Position numbers and translations under genes: made by a program
From: Bacillota bacterium
GTDB lineage: Bacteria; Bacillota; Clostridia; Christensenellales; Aristaeellaceae
Assembly: GCA_030057655.1 (NCBI GenBank)
Contig: JASGUQ010000017.1
Coordinates: 1 to 52,365 of the forward strand
DNA length: 52,365 bases
Direction: 5' to 3'
Shown here: one piece after another, positions 24,827 to 33,065 of the stretch
Position numbering within the stretch: position 1 is the first letter of the stretch
How the letters are laid out: each line of letters opens with the position of its first letter
Notes under the pieces: generated by a model
What the model saw: only the letters and a program-made list of their open reading frames with translations
What the model was told of the DNA's origin: nothing
Database searches by the model: none

Positions 24827-26872
24827 ATGGAAAACAATTCTTCTGATTTTGAAGCAAGTGAGAATAAAGACAATCAGAATATGGAAGAGCTGCAAAGAAA
24901 GAACCCAAGATCTTTCTATTCCAGCACCATTTGTGAGTTTCTATCGCAAGAACTTCATTCAATTTTGGGGAATATTCAACATAATAATTATTCTTCAGAA
25001 ACGCTGATTCAGCAAAGCAATACTTGGGAAGCAGAAATTGCTATTTTAAAAAACCAGCTTAAGGACATAAAAGAAGGGCGTATTATTTTCGAATACACCA
25101 TTCCCCGTATGGGTAAGCGTGTTGATGTGATTCTCCTCCATCAAAACATCGTTTTTCTGCTTGAGTTTAAATGCGGGGATAAAGAATACCGATCTTCTGC
25201 TGATGATCAAGTTTATGACTATGCTCTTGACCTGAGAAACTTTCAAAAAGAAAGCCATGACAAGTTGCTGGCAGCCATCACAGTCTCAACAGAAGCGTCC
25301 AACAAGCCCATTAAAGTCACAGAGAAAAACCGCATCATTGAACCGATCAGGTGTAATAAATCAAATATCATAACGGCCATTCAAACTGTAGTCTCTCAAT
25401 ATAAAGAGCCTGCCTTTGATTATAAAGCCTGGGAGGATTCTGCTTATTTCCCAACCCCCACCATTGTTGAAGCGGCCCAAGCCTTGTACCGAAATCACAA
25501 TGTGCACGAAATCACAAGAAGTGACGCAGGCGCCGAAAATCTCACTGTCACAACAAATGAAATCAATAAAATCATTGAATATAGCAAAGCAAATAAAAAG
25601 AAATCGATCTGTTTTGTTACAGGTGTCCCGGGCGCTGGCAAAACACTAGCAGGGTTAAACATCGCCATTGAACGATCAAACGCGCAGGAAGGCGAGCATG
25701 CCGTCTTTTTGTCTGGCAATTTTCCACTGGTTCAAGTGCTTCAGGAAGCTTTAGCGCGGGACAAGGTTGAACAAGCTAGGCTAAAAGGTGATCGTATTTC
25801 AAAAAAAGAGGCCTTAAGGGAAACATCCTTGTTTATACAAATCATCCATCGATATAGATCCGCCTATGTCAATAATAGTAAAACGCCTCCTGAAAGGGTC
25901 GCTATCTTTGATGAAGCTCAGCGCTCTTGGACGCAGGAGATGCTTGATAAGTTTATGAAAACAAAAAAAGGAATCCCAAACTTTGGGCATAGTGAGCCCG
26001 AGTTCCTTATTGGCACCATGGACCGTCATGATGACTGGGCTGTAATTATCTGCTTGGTTGGTGGAGGGCAAGAAATCAACACAGGCGAAGCAGGTTTGCC
26101 TGAATGGTTTAATTCATTGAGAAAAACCTTTAAACATTGGGATGTGTACATCACTCCTCAGTTGGATGATGCAGAGTACCGCAGGGACAGGAAATGGGAG
26201 GATATGATTTCCAACCTGAACGTTACTTGCAATGATAAACTCCATTTAGCTACATCCATCCGTTCCTTTCGAACACCCGATTTAGCAGCCTTTGTTAAAG
26301 CCTTGCTGGATGTTGACACAGAAAACGCAAGGAAATTGCATCAAAAAATCAAAGACAAGTATCCCATCATGCTTACAAGAGACTTAAATAAGGCAAAAGA
26401 ATGGGTAAAGGAGCAGAGCCAAGGGACCACACGCTATGGCTTGTTAGCAAGCAGCGGCGGTCTTCGGTTAAAACCGGAAGGCGTTTTTGTCAAAAATGAA
26501 ATTTCAGTTGCAAACTGGTTCCTGAACGGCAAGGATGATGTCCGATCCAGCTATGCCCTGGAAGATGTGGTTACCGAGTTTGACATTCAAGGATTAGAAT
26601 TGGATTATTCCATTCTCGCCTGGGATGCGGATTTCCGTTTTGACGGTCTTCAGTGGTCCTATAACAATTTCTCAGGCTCTAAATGGAATAAAGTTAAAAA
26701 CCAAGAAAAACAATTGTATTTAAAAAATACTTATCGGGTATTGCTCACCCGTGCGCGCCAGGGCATGGTTATCTTCATACCAAAGGGCGATCATCACGAT
26801 CAGACGAGAAAGCCTCTCTTCTATGATTTGACTTTTGACTATTTAAAATCCTTGGGTCTTCAAATCATATAG
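24827..26872 (+). CDS. PD-(D/E)XK-like nuclease fused to DUF2075 superfamily 1 helicase
   Basis: A 681-residue protein. The N-terminal part (about 70-190) has a nuclease-like core: Asp100, then Glu113-x-Lys115 in VFLLEFKCG, followed by the helix QVYDYALDL. A helicase of the DUF2075 (Schlafen-related) group follows, with Walker A GVPGAGKT (266-273), motif II IFDEAQRSW (Asp362-Glu363), the AtsIRSFRTP motif and motif VI RVLLTRARQGMVI near the end. DUF2075 nuclease-helicases occur in phage-defence islands, and a defence role is inferred here. ATG 24827 follows AAGGAG by about eight bases. The gene is clearly AT-richer than its neighbours and lies beside a tRNA operon, both signs of horizontal transfer. 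No partner gene or integrase is present, so it appears to act alone. Confidence 0.8.
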   Translation: MENNSSDFEASENKDNQNMEELQRKNPRSFYSSTICEFLSQELHSILGNIQHNNYSSETLIQQSNTWEAEIAILKNQLKDIKEGRIIFEYTIPRMGKRVDVILLHQNIVFLLEFKCGDKEYRSSADDQVYDYALDLRNFQKESHDKLLAAITVSTEASNKPIKVTEKNRIIEPIRCNKSNIITAIQTVVSQYKEPAFDYKAWEDSAYFPTPTIVEAAQALYRNHNVHEITRSDAGAENLTVTTNEINKIIEYSKANKKKSICFVTGVPGAGKTLAGLNIAIERSNAQEGEHAVFLSGNFPLVQVLQEALARDKVEQARLKGDRISKKEALRETSLFIQIIHRYRSAYVNNSKTPPERVAIFDEAQRSWTQEMLDKFMKTKKGIPNFGHSEPEFLIGTMDRHDDWAVIICLVGGGQEINTGEAGLPEWFNSLRKTFKHWDVYITPQLDDAEYRRDRKWEDMISNLNVTCNDKLHLATSIRSFRTPDLAAFVKALLDVDTENARKLHQKIKDKYPIMLTRDLNKAKEWVKEQSQGTTRYGLLASSGGLRLKPEGVFVKNEISVANWFLNGKDDVRSSYALEDVVTEFDIQGLELDYSILAWDADFRFDGLQWSYNNFSGSKWNKVKNQEKQLYLKNTYRVLLTRARQGMVIFIPKGDHHDQTRKPLFYDLTFDYLKSLGLQII

Positions 26873-26915
26873 CTTATTGCAAAAGTATATTTAATAACAA
26901 ACAGATAGCATATTG

Positions 26916-26949
26916 AAAACCGGGCTCCCTTACAGGAACACCCGGTTTT
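26916..26949. terminator. Bidirectional terminator between helicase gene and tRNA operon
   Basis: Perfect nine-base arms AAAACCGGG (26916-26924) and CCCGGTTTT (26941-26949) give a T-run after the stem on both strands. It can end the helicase transcript and the minus-strand tRNA transcript. Confidence 0.7.
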
Positions 26950-26974
26950 AAGTGGAGCGAACTGCGCTCCGGCA

Positions 26975-27049
26975 TGGCTGGGGTGGCAGGACTCGAACCT
27001 ACGAATGCGGGAGTCAAAGTCCCGTGCCTTACCACTTGGCGACACCCCA
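26975..27049 (-). tRNA. tRNA-Gln (anticodon TTG)
   Basis: A 75-base cloverleaf on the minus strand including an encoded CCA end. The acceptor arms TGGGGTG and CACCCCA pair, the anticodon loop is CTTTGAC and the T-arm contains GGTTCGAGTCC. It is the last tRNA of the operon. Confidence 0.95.
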
Positions 27050-27064
27050 TCACTGGCGCGCCTT

Positions 27065-27170
27065 GATACTGTACTCAATCGTAAATGCTTTGCTGGGTTG
27101 AAGCTTTTGCGTCTCCGCTAAGCCTCTTTCACTCAGCCCGTCGGTGCATTTACTCATTCATCCAGTATAA
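27065..27170. repeat. Dispersed palindromic element, copy C (internally deleted)
   Basis: About 106 bp with both ends of the family: ATACTGTACTCAATCGTAAA on the left and TTTACTCATTCATCCAGTAT on the right. It lies in the opposite orientation to copies A and B. The middle of the element (the GTAGTCGCAGCCTACG hairpin region) is missing. It sits between tRNA-His and tRNA-Gln, inside a transcribed operon. Confidence 0.7.
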
Positions 27171-27177
27171 GAAAAAA

Positions 27178-27253
27178 TGGGGTGGGTGATGGGAGTTGAA
27201 CCCACGACTTCCAGAGCCACAATCTGGCGCTCTAACCACTGAACTACACCCAC
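27178..27253 (-). tRNA. tRNA-His (anticodon GTG)
   Basis: A 76-base cloverleaf with encoded CCA. The acceptor arms GTGGGTG and CACCCAC pair and the anticodon loop is TTGTGGC. A G at 27254 (minus strand) followed by C73 matches the extra G-1 to C73 pair that is specific to tRNA-His. Confidence 0.95.
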
Positions 27254-27259
27254 CATGTT

Positions 27260-27336
27260 TGGCGCGCCTGAAGGGATTCGAACCCCTGACCCTCGGCTTA
27301 GAAGGCCGATGCTCTATCCGACTGAGCTACAGGCGC
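27260..27336 (-). tRNA. tRNA-Arg (anticodon TCT)
   Basis: A 77-base cloverleaf with encoded CCA. The acceptor arms GCGCCTG and CAGGCGC pair, the anticodon loop is CTTCTAA and the T-arm contains GGTTCGAATCC. It is the first tRNA of the operon, five bases upstream of tRNA-His. Confidence 0.95.
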
Positions 27337-27938
27337 ATCACCATCGGACTCAGCGCACAGGCCCTGTCGCACAGTATCGCTGACGATTAGTGATAATATC
27401 ATAGGTAACATGTCTTGTCAAACAAAGAAATTTTCATTCTTTGCGCTATGCTGCCTTTTTCGTTTTTATGTTCTTTCCGCTCTCAGGCGGCTCTCACCCT
27501 GCTCCTGCGGCTGCGGGGGCGGGTGTTTGCGCCCTGGCTGCGGTAGCGGCGGCTTCTTCCTGAAGGCAATCCGGAGGCTTCTATCACACGAAGGCAGTTC
27601 ATCAAAGCGCCGCCTTTTTTTATCTTAACAAATTCTTGCATTCTTCAAAATTCTCCCTGGCACCATCGTGCCGGGGTCATTATATCACAGAATTGTATAA
27701 ATGGGTTACTCTTTTGTAACATATCTGTAAAATAAAGCAGGCCGCATAAAATGCCAACAGAACAATTCTTTTGAGGAGAATTGCAGGAATCGAGGCATTT
27801 GCGGCGTTAATTGGGAGCAGACCGGCAGAAAATGACCAGCCGGATGAAGACCCTGAAGGTAAATTTTCTGTAACAAATTAAACCCGGGAACTTTTTTGAC
27901 ACAGCCCGCGTCAAAATGGTGAAAGGAGCGTGAAACAC
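27337..27938. other. Gene-free region between tRNA operon and VWA gene
   Basis: Besides the tRNA promoter, the part at 27440-27570 is very GC-rich and reads as a short Ala/Pro-rich or basic tail in minus frames with no convincing start. A weak AAGGC/GCCTT hairpin with T-run lies at 27591-27621 and a GTTAC/GTAAC inverted repeat at 27705-27720. A short open stretch at 27746-27881 has no clear start. No recognised gene. Confidence 0.4.
27393..27421 (-). promoter_or_regulatory. Strong sigma-A promoter of the tRNA operon
   Basis: On the minus strand TTGACA (27416-27421) and TATTAT (27393-27398) are spaced by 17 bases. The start point lies about 50 bases before tRNA-Arg. Confidence 0.8.
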
Positions 27939-29801
27939 ATGAACACCAAGAACCTGATGAGCAAATTATTATCCCTGGGATTGATCCTGGCCCTTTTGAT
28001 CGGCCTGGTCTCCTTCTCCGCCAGTTCCGAGGGCGGCATCCCGGCCTTTGACCGCGAGCTGATGGACGGGGACAGCGGCCCTGAGGTCATGGCACTGAAC
28101 AAGCGGCTGTATGAACTGGGCTATCTTTTCATTGAACCGTCAGACACCTTCACCCTGGAAACCAGGCAGGCCTTGTACCGCTTTCAGGAGGTCAACGGCC
28201 TTAACGCGAACGGCAAGCTGGACGAAAAGACCCATGCCCTCCTCTACTCCGACAGGGCTTTGCCTGTTTTGGCCGCTCTGCCTGATATGGTGATGGAAAG
28301 CAGCGCCTTTGCCCCCTCAGGCGCTATCGCCATGGACTCAGCAAAGCTTTCTTCCCCCGGGATGGTGCCGTTTGGCGTCCAGCCATTCAACACAAATGAG
28401 TACAAGGCTTTTAATGAAAACCGCTTCCTTTCCGTTTTGACCTCCCCCCTGTCCACCTTCGCGGCGGATGTGGACACCGCCTCCTACGCGCAGCTGCGCC
28501 GCGCCATTTTAAGCGGCGAGGAAGTCGTTCCCGACAGCGTGCGCATTGAAGAAATGCTCAACTACTTCAAATATGACTACAAGGCGCCCATGGGCAAGGA
28601 GCCCTTCGGCGTGACGACGGAACTGGCCCAAACGCCCTGGAACCCGGACACGCTGCTGCTGCAGATTGGCCTGAAAGCCAAAGAAATTGAAGCCGCGCAG
28701 CGCCCCAGGCAGAACCTGGTGTTCTTAATCGACGTATCCGGCAGCATGAACAGCCCGGACAAACTGCCCCTGGTGAAGCGCTCCTTCCTGCTGCTGCTGG
28801 AAGAATTGAACAGCCAGGACCTGATCTCCATCGTGACCTACGCCTCCCGGGATGAGGTGGTGCTGGATGGGGTCAACGCGGGTGAAAAAACCGCGATCAT
28901 GGACAAGATCGAAAGCCTGGAGGCGGGCGGCGCGACCGCAGGTGCTGACGGCATCAACACCGCCTATGAATTGGCCAAAAAGCACTTTATCAAGGACGGG
29001 AACAACCGCATCCTGCTGGCGACGGACGGCGACCTGAACGTGGGCGTGAGCGACGAGGGCTCCCTGGGCCGATTGGTAACAGAAAAGAAGGAATCCGGCA
29101 TTTTCTTAAGCGTACTGGGCTTCGGGGACGGCAACTACAAGGACAACAAGCTGGAAGCCCTGGCCGACAAGGGCAACGGCAACTACGCCTACATCGACAC
29201 CATCTATGAGGCCAGGCGCGCCCTGGTGACGGAGATCGGCGCAACCTTCTTCACCGTGGCCAAGGACGTGAAACTGCAGGTGGACTTTAACCCGGCCTAT
29301 GTCAAGGGCTACCGGCTGATCGGCTATGAAAACCGCCTGCTTGACGCGGAGGATTTCGCGGACGACACCAAGGACGGCGGGGAACTGGGAAGCGGCCACA
29401 GGCTGACGGTGCTGTATGAACTGGTGCCGGTTGGGAGCAAGTTTGAGTTTAACGAAACCGCCAGCAAGTACCAGGAGGCGGCCGAGCCCAAAAAAGGCGG
29501 GGAAGAGATGCTGACCCTGTCCATCAGAGCCAAAGCGCCGGACGGCGACGCCAGCGAGCTGTTCAATTACCCGCTGATGAACCGCGAGCCCGGGGAACTG
29601 ACCGACAACCTGAAGCTGGCCGCCGCGATAACGCAGATGGGCATGCTCCTTCGCGACAGCGAACTGAAGGGCAATGCGACCTGGGAGAGCACACTGGAAC
29701 TGCTCAGAAGCAGCAAATCCGTCGCGGGCGATCCCTATAAGGAAGAATTGGTCTACCTGGTCACCCTGCTTGAGCGCCAGGCAAGCATGAAAAATAAATA
29801 A
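27939..29801 (+). CDS. Secreted VWA-domain protein with N-terminal peptidoglycan-binding domain (YfbK-like)
   Basis: A 620-residue exported protein. A signal peptide (about 1-31) is followed by a PG_binding_1 domain (about 42-100; GPEVMALNKRLYELGYL, QALYRFQEVNGL). Next come a von Willebrand N-terminal extension (about 140-235; TFAADVDTASYAQLRR, SVRIEEMLNYF) and a VWA domain whose metal site is intact: Asp265-x-Ser-x-Ser in LIDVSGSMN and ATDGDLNVGV. The C-terminal part matches DUF3520. E. coli YfbK has the same VWA layout but no PG-binding domain; that fusion suggests wall anchoring. ATG 27939 is used because AAAGGAG lies ten bases upstream; a GTG three codons earlier is too close. It is monocistronic, ending at a strong terminator. 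The ligand is unknown. Confidence 0.85.
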   Translation: MNTKNLMSKLLSLGLILALLIGLVSFSASSEGGIPAFDRELMDGDSGPEVMALNKRLYELGYLFIEPSDTFTLETRQALYRFQEVNGLNANGKLDEKTHALLYSDRALPVLAALPDMVMESSAFAPSGAIAMDSAKLSSPGMVPFGVQPFNTNEYKAFNENRFLSVLTSPLSTFAADVDTASYAQLRRAILSGEEVVPDSVRIEEMLNYFKYDYKAPMGKEPFGVTTELAQTPWNPDTLLLQIGLKAKEIEAAQRPRQNLVFLIDVSGSMNSPDKLPLVKRSFLLLLEELNSQDLISIVTYASRDEVVLDGVNAGEKTAIMDKIESLEAGGATAGADGINTAYELAKKHFIKDGNNRILLATDGDLNVGVSDEGSLGRLVTEKKESGIFLSVLGFGDGNYKDNKLEALADKGNGNYAYIDTIYEARRALVTEIGATFFTVAKDVKLQVDFNPAYVKGYRLIGYENRLLDAEDFADDTKDGGELGSGHRLTVLYELVPVGSKFEFNETASKYQEAAEPKKGGEEMLTLSIRAKAPDGDASELFNYPLMNREPGELTDNLKLAAAITQMGMLLRDSELKGNATWESTLELLRSSKSVAGDPYKEELVYLVTLLERQASMKNK

Positions 29802-29830
29802 AGAAATCATACCTCTGGTTTGATTGACAG

Positions 29831-29864
29831 CCTGCCTTCCCTTATAATGAAGGCAGGTTTTTTT
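29831..29864 (+). terminator. Intrinsic terminator of the VWA gene
   Basis: Perfect arms CCTGCCTT (29831-29838) and AAGGCAGG (29850-29857) are followed by seven T (29858-29864). Confidence 0.85.
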
Positions 29865-29880
29865 GTGGAGAGAGAAATTT

Positions 29881-30792
29881 ATGCATGCGATCATCACCAC
29901 CGGCCTTGGAAAGACCTACCCCGGCGGCAAGGAAGCCTTGAAGGATCTGAGCCTTCAATTGGATGAAGGCGAGGTCTTTGGTTTTCTGGGGCCAAACGGC
30001 GCGGGCAAAACAACGGCTGTGAAGCTGCTGACCGGCATGCTGAACCCGACAGCGGGCAGCGCGCTTGTCATGGGCCATGACCCCGAGAAAGATCCGGAGC
30101 GGGTGCACGCGCTTTGCGGCGTGGTCACAGAAAACGCGCGGATGTACGACCACTTAAGCGGGCTTGAGAACCTTATGTTTTACGGCGCTTTATATGGCCA
30201 GAACAGTTTTGAAAGCCGGGAAAGGGCGGACATGCTGCTTGCCGGGCTGGCGCTTCATGACGCGAAAGACAAAAAACTGGGCGCCTACTCCACCGGCATG
30301 CGTCAGAAGCTGTCCTTTGCCCGCGCCCTGATGCACAGGCCGCGCATGCTGTTCCTGGATGAGCCCACCTCCGGCATGGATCCGGAAAGCGGCATCAAGG
30401 TGAACCAGATGATCACGCGCCTGGCCAAAGAGGAGGGGGTGACCGTCTTTTTGTGCACCCACCAGCTGCGATACGCCCAGGACATCTGCACCCGCTTTGG
30501 CCTGATCAGCGAGGGCGCGATGCTGATGACGGGGACGCTTCCTGAGCTGCAAAACGCGGTGCTGCCCGGGATCAGGGTCAGGATCAGGGCGGACAAACTG
30601 CCCGCCGGACTGCCGCTTCAGGAGGCAGGCAATGGGGTTTTTGAAGGCAGCCTCGGGGAAGAGGGCGAGGTGGCTGACCTGGTTCGGAAGATCGTGCTTC
30701 AAGGGGGCGACCTGTACCGGGTGGAGGTGGAGAAGCCCAGCCTGGAAGAGATCTATTTCGCGCTGACCAGAAACCGGGAGGCCGCAAAATGA
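29881..30792 (+). CDS. ABC exporter ATP-binding protein (NatA/CcmA-like)
   Basis: A 303-residue ATPase. Walker A GPNGAGKTT is near residue 39, signature YSTGMRQKL near 137, Walker B MLFLDEPTSGMDP near 155 and the switch histidine is in CTHQLRYA. The last 80 residues form a DrrA-type C-terminal extension. ATG 29881 was preferred over 29863 because a GGAGAG site precedes it. The stop overlaps the permease start by four bases. Together they form an ABC-2 exporter; the substrate (sodium, drug or peptide) is not evident. Confidence 0.88.
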   Translation: MHAIITTGLGKTYPGGKEALKDLSLQLDEGEVFGFLGPNGAGKTTAVKLLTGMLNPTAGSALVMGHDPEKDPERVHALCGVVTENARMYDHLSGLENLMFYGALYGQNSFESRERADMLLAGLALHDAKDKKLGAYSTGMRQKLSFARALMHRPRMLFLDEPTSGMDPESGIKVNQMITRLAKEEGVTVFLCTHQLRYAQDICTRFGLISEGAMLMTGTLPELQNAVLPGIRVRIRADKLPAGLPLQEAGNGVFEGSLGEEGEVADLVRKIVLQGGDLYRVEVEKPSLEEIYFALTRNREAAK

Positions 30793-31577
30793 AGACTGCC
30801 ATGAAAGCGCTGATCAATAAGGACCTGAAAGCCATCACCAAGAACAAGCAGCTATTCGCCTCCATCATCGTGGTGCCGCTGATCATGGGCGTCTTTCTGC
30901 CGCTGCTGTTTGTCGTAATCTTCCACTTTGTTCCGGATGAAATGGGCGATCTGCAGCCCCTTTTGAACCTGCTTCCCGCAAAGGGAATCAAAGACGGGCA
31001 GACGATGGTGTTAAGCCTCTTGATCAACTACCTGATGCCCGGGTTCTTTCTGATGATCCCCCTGATGGCCGCCTCCGTCATGGCCGCCAGCGCCTTTGTG
31101 AGCGAAAAGGAAAAATCGACGCTGGAGACCCTGCTTTTATCGCCCCTGAGCTTAAGGGAGATCTTCACCGCCAAGGTGCTCTCCGCCTTTATCTTAAGCA
31201 TGCTGGTCAGCCTGGCCACCTTCCTGCTGATGACCCTGGCCTTTGAAACAGCGGTCTATCTGCTGATGGGGCGTCTGGTCGCCCTTCATTTCAGCTGGGT
31301 TCTGATCCTGCTGCTGGTGGGCCCTGCGGTGTCCCTTCTGGCCATCACCCTGATCGTGCGCACCTCCGCCAAATCCCAAACCGCCATGGAAGCGCAGCAG
31401 CGCTCCGTCTTTTTGATCCTGCCCCTTCTGCTGCTGGTAATAGGCCAGTTAACAGGCGTGATGCTGCTGGACGCCTGGATGCTGCTAGGCCTGGGAATCG
31501 TCCTTGGCGCGATCGCCTATGTTCTGATGTGGGGCGCGGTGAAGAAGATCACTTATGAAAAATTGATGGGGATATAG
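30789..31577 (+). CDS. ABC-2 type permease (NatB-like)
   Basis: A 262-residue membrane protein with six helices. The ABC-2 family signature FVSEKEKSTLETLLLSPLSLREIFTAKV lies near residues 98-125, and a long extracytoplasmic loop separates helices 1 and 2, as in NatB and other Na+ or bacteriocin exporters. ATG 30789 overlaps the ATPase stop (ATGA), so the pair is translationally coupled. No terminator with a T-run follows directly; the hairpin at 31595 may serve. Confidence 0.85.
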   Translation: MKTAMKALINKDLKAITKNKQLFASIIVVPLIMGVFLPLLFVVIFHFVPDEMGDLQPLLNLLPAKGIKDGQTMVLSLLINYLMPGFFLMIPLMAASVMAASAFVSEKEKSTLETLLLSPLSLREIFTAKVLSAFILSMLVSLATFLLMTLAFETAVYLLMGRLVALHFSWVLILLLVGPAVSLLAITLIVRTSAKSQTAMEAQQRSVFLILPLLLLVIGQLTGVMLLDAWMLLGLGIVLGAIAYVLMWGAVKKITYEKLMGI

Positions 31578-31594
31578 CCCCATTGTTCAACAAA

Positions 31595-31946
31595 GAGGCG
31601 CGGCTAGTACCGCGCTTCACAGACTGTCAAAAAACTATATTCAGGGAGGTATCGGAGGGTGAAACCCTCTGATGGTAATCTGAGGCAGCGACATGCGCGG
31701 TGCCGCAGGTTTGGGCTTTAGACCAAACTTTCCGCGAATTTCTGCCGACTGGGACCCCTTGTAAGCCTGCTTACAAGGGAGAGGAGCTTTTATGGAGCGT
31801 TAGCTTCCTGACTACTTCGGGGTCAGGAAGCGAGAGCGCAATGCAAAGCGACGAGAACAGGCAGAAATTCCCGTTCTTCCTAAATCAAAGAAGTGTCCGC
31901 AGACACTTCTTTGACACGCAAAGAGGCGCGGTTGGTGCCGCGCCTC
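31595..31946. repeat. Block of nested hairpins: candidate structured RNA or palindromic repeat
   Basis: No gene is present. It is bounded by near-identical hairpins, AAGAGGCGCGG with CCGCGCTTC (31595-31618) and GAGGCGCGG with CCGCGCCTC (31923-31946). Inside are hairpins at 31651-31673, about 31708-31728 (GTTTGG/CCAAAC), 31756-31779 (11-bp stem), 31803-31831 (10-bp stem) and 31885-31914 (13-bp perfect stem). A long-range pairing GAATTTCTGCC with GGCAGAAATTC (about 31736 to 31870) encloses two of them. The layout resembles a multi-stem noncoding RNA or a cluster of REP-like palindromes. I do not recognise it as RNase P, tmRNA, SRP or 6S RNA. Confidence 0.5.
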
Positions 31947-31973
31947 AGTTTGTTGTCTTTTCTTTTTCAGGGA

Positions 31974-32930
31974 TCAGACGCTGACCACGTTGACCGGCTC
32001 GCCTTTTAAGAAGGCTGCCGCATTGTTTACAGCGATGTCAAGCAGGCGCTTTCTGGTTTCAAAGGGCGCCCAGCTGATGTGCGGGGTGATGAAGCAGTTT
32101 TTGGCGGTCAGGAGGGGGTTGTCTTTGTTAATCGGTTCCTTGGACGCCACATCCACGCCGGCAGCGTAAATTTTGCCGGAGTTGAGCGCGTCCGCCACCG
32201 CCTGCTCGTCAATCACAGGACCCCTTGAGTTGTTAATCAGGATCACGCCGTCCTTCATCTTGCTGATGGTGTCCCGGTTGATGAGGTTGGCGGTCTGGGG
32301 CGTGAGCGGGCAGTGAAGCGCGATGACATCCGACTCAGCAAGCAGGGTGTCAAGCGGCACATAGGTTGCCAGTTTCCTGCCCTCTTCCCGCTCCGTGCGG
32401 CTGTTGGCCAGCACCTTCATCCCAAGGGCTGAGGCGATTTTGGCCGTAACCTGGCCGATGCTGCCAAAACCGATGATGCCCAGGGTCTTGCCCGCCAGCT
32501 CGATCAAGGGGTAATCCCAGAAGCAGAAATCCGGGCTTGCGGTCCATTTCCCCTGACGAACGGCCTCTGAATGGTGCCCGATGCGGTGGCAGATTTCCAG
32601 CAGCAGCGCGATCGCGAACTGCGCGGTGGCTTCCGAGCTGTAATTGGGAATGTTGGTGACCGTGACGCCCAATTCCTTTGCCGCCGCGACGTCCACATTG
32701 TTGTAGCCTGTTGCCATCTCCCCAATGTATTTAACGCTGGGGCAGGCCAAAAGCGTATCCCTGGTGATGGGCACTTTGCTGGTGAAGATCATTTCCGCGT
32801 CCCCGATGCGCGAAACGATCTCCTCAACCGGCGTCCTGTCGTACACGGTCAATTCGCCAAACTGGGACAAGCCGTCCCAGCTTAAGTCCCCGGGGTTATA
32901 GGAATATCCGTCCAAAACGACTAATTTCAT
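31974..32930 (-). CDS. D-isomer-specific 2-hydroxyacid dehydrogenase
   Basis: A 318-residue NAD-dependent dehydrogenase. The nucleotide site is GIIGFGSIGQ near residue 150. The catalytic triad is visible: Arg in INNSRGPVID, Glu in VASKEPI and His in ITPHISWAP. This pattern fits glycerate or hydroxypyruvate reductases, or related D-2-hydroxyacid dehydrogenases; phosphoglycerate dehydrogenase is less likely because no ACT domain follows. GAGGTGG precedes ATG 32930 by four bases. It is monocistronic and diverges from the fucosidase gene. Confidence 0.9.
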   Translation of the reverse strand: MKLVVLDGYSYNPGDLSWDGLSQFGELTVYDRTPVEEIVSRIGDAEMIFTSKVPITRDTLLACPSVKYIGEMATGYNNVDVAAAKELGVTVTNIPNYSSEATAQFAIALLLEICHRIGHHSEAVRQGKWTASPDFCFWDYPLIELAGKTLGIIGFGSIGQVTAKIASALGMKVLANSRTEREEGRKLATYVPLDTLLAESDVIALHCPLTPQTANLINRDTISKMKDGVILINNSRGPVIDEQAVADALNSGKIYAAGVDVASKEPINKDNPLLTAKNCFITPHISWAPFETRKRLLDIAVNNAAAFLKGEPVNVVSV

Positions 32931-32961
32931 GTTGCCACCTCATATCTGAATTGATGCTTCT

Positions 32962-32989
32962 ATTATAACAGTTTGGCAAGGGCTTGCAA
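32962..32989 (-). promoter_or_regulatory. Promoter of the D-2-hydroxyacid dehydrogenase gene
   Basis: On the minus strand TTGCAA (32984-32989) and a perfect TATAAT (32962-32967) are spaced by 16 bases, about 25 bases before the start codon. The palindromic -35 box is also usable by the divergent promoter. Confidence 0.6.
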
Positions 32990-33012
32990 GTTTGAATATG
33001 GCAAGGTAAACT
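32984..33012 (+). promoter_or_regulatory. Promoter of the GH95 fucosidase gene sharing a -35 box
   Basis: TTGCAA (32984-32989) is followed after 17 bases by TAAACT (33007-33012). TTGCAA is its own reverse complement, so the same six bases are the -35 box of the divergent dehydrogenase promoter. Confidence 0.45.
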
Positions 33013-33065
33013 CATGCGAAAACCGGGGCAAAACAGAGCCGCGGTCATCCTTGAAGGAGCTATCA

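Noticed and set aside
26975-27336. tRNA-associated integration site for the helicase gene
   Set aside because: No integrase and no direct repeat of a tRNA 3' end on the far side of the gene were found.
27410-27628. 72-codon frame in the gap between tRNAs and the VWA gene
   Set aside because: Low-complexity Cys/Gly/Arg-rich product, no ribosome-binding site, and it overlaps the tRNA promoter region.
29824-29848. TTGACA and TATAAT before the NatA-like gene
   Set aside because: The spacer is only 13 bases and both boxes fall in the terminator hairpin region, so it is unlikely to work as a promoter.
31595-31946. Housekeeping RNA such as RNase P, tmRNA or SRP RNA
   Set aside because: The conserved cores of those RNAs (for example GAGGAAAGTCC of RNase P or the CCA end of tmRNA) were not found.
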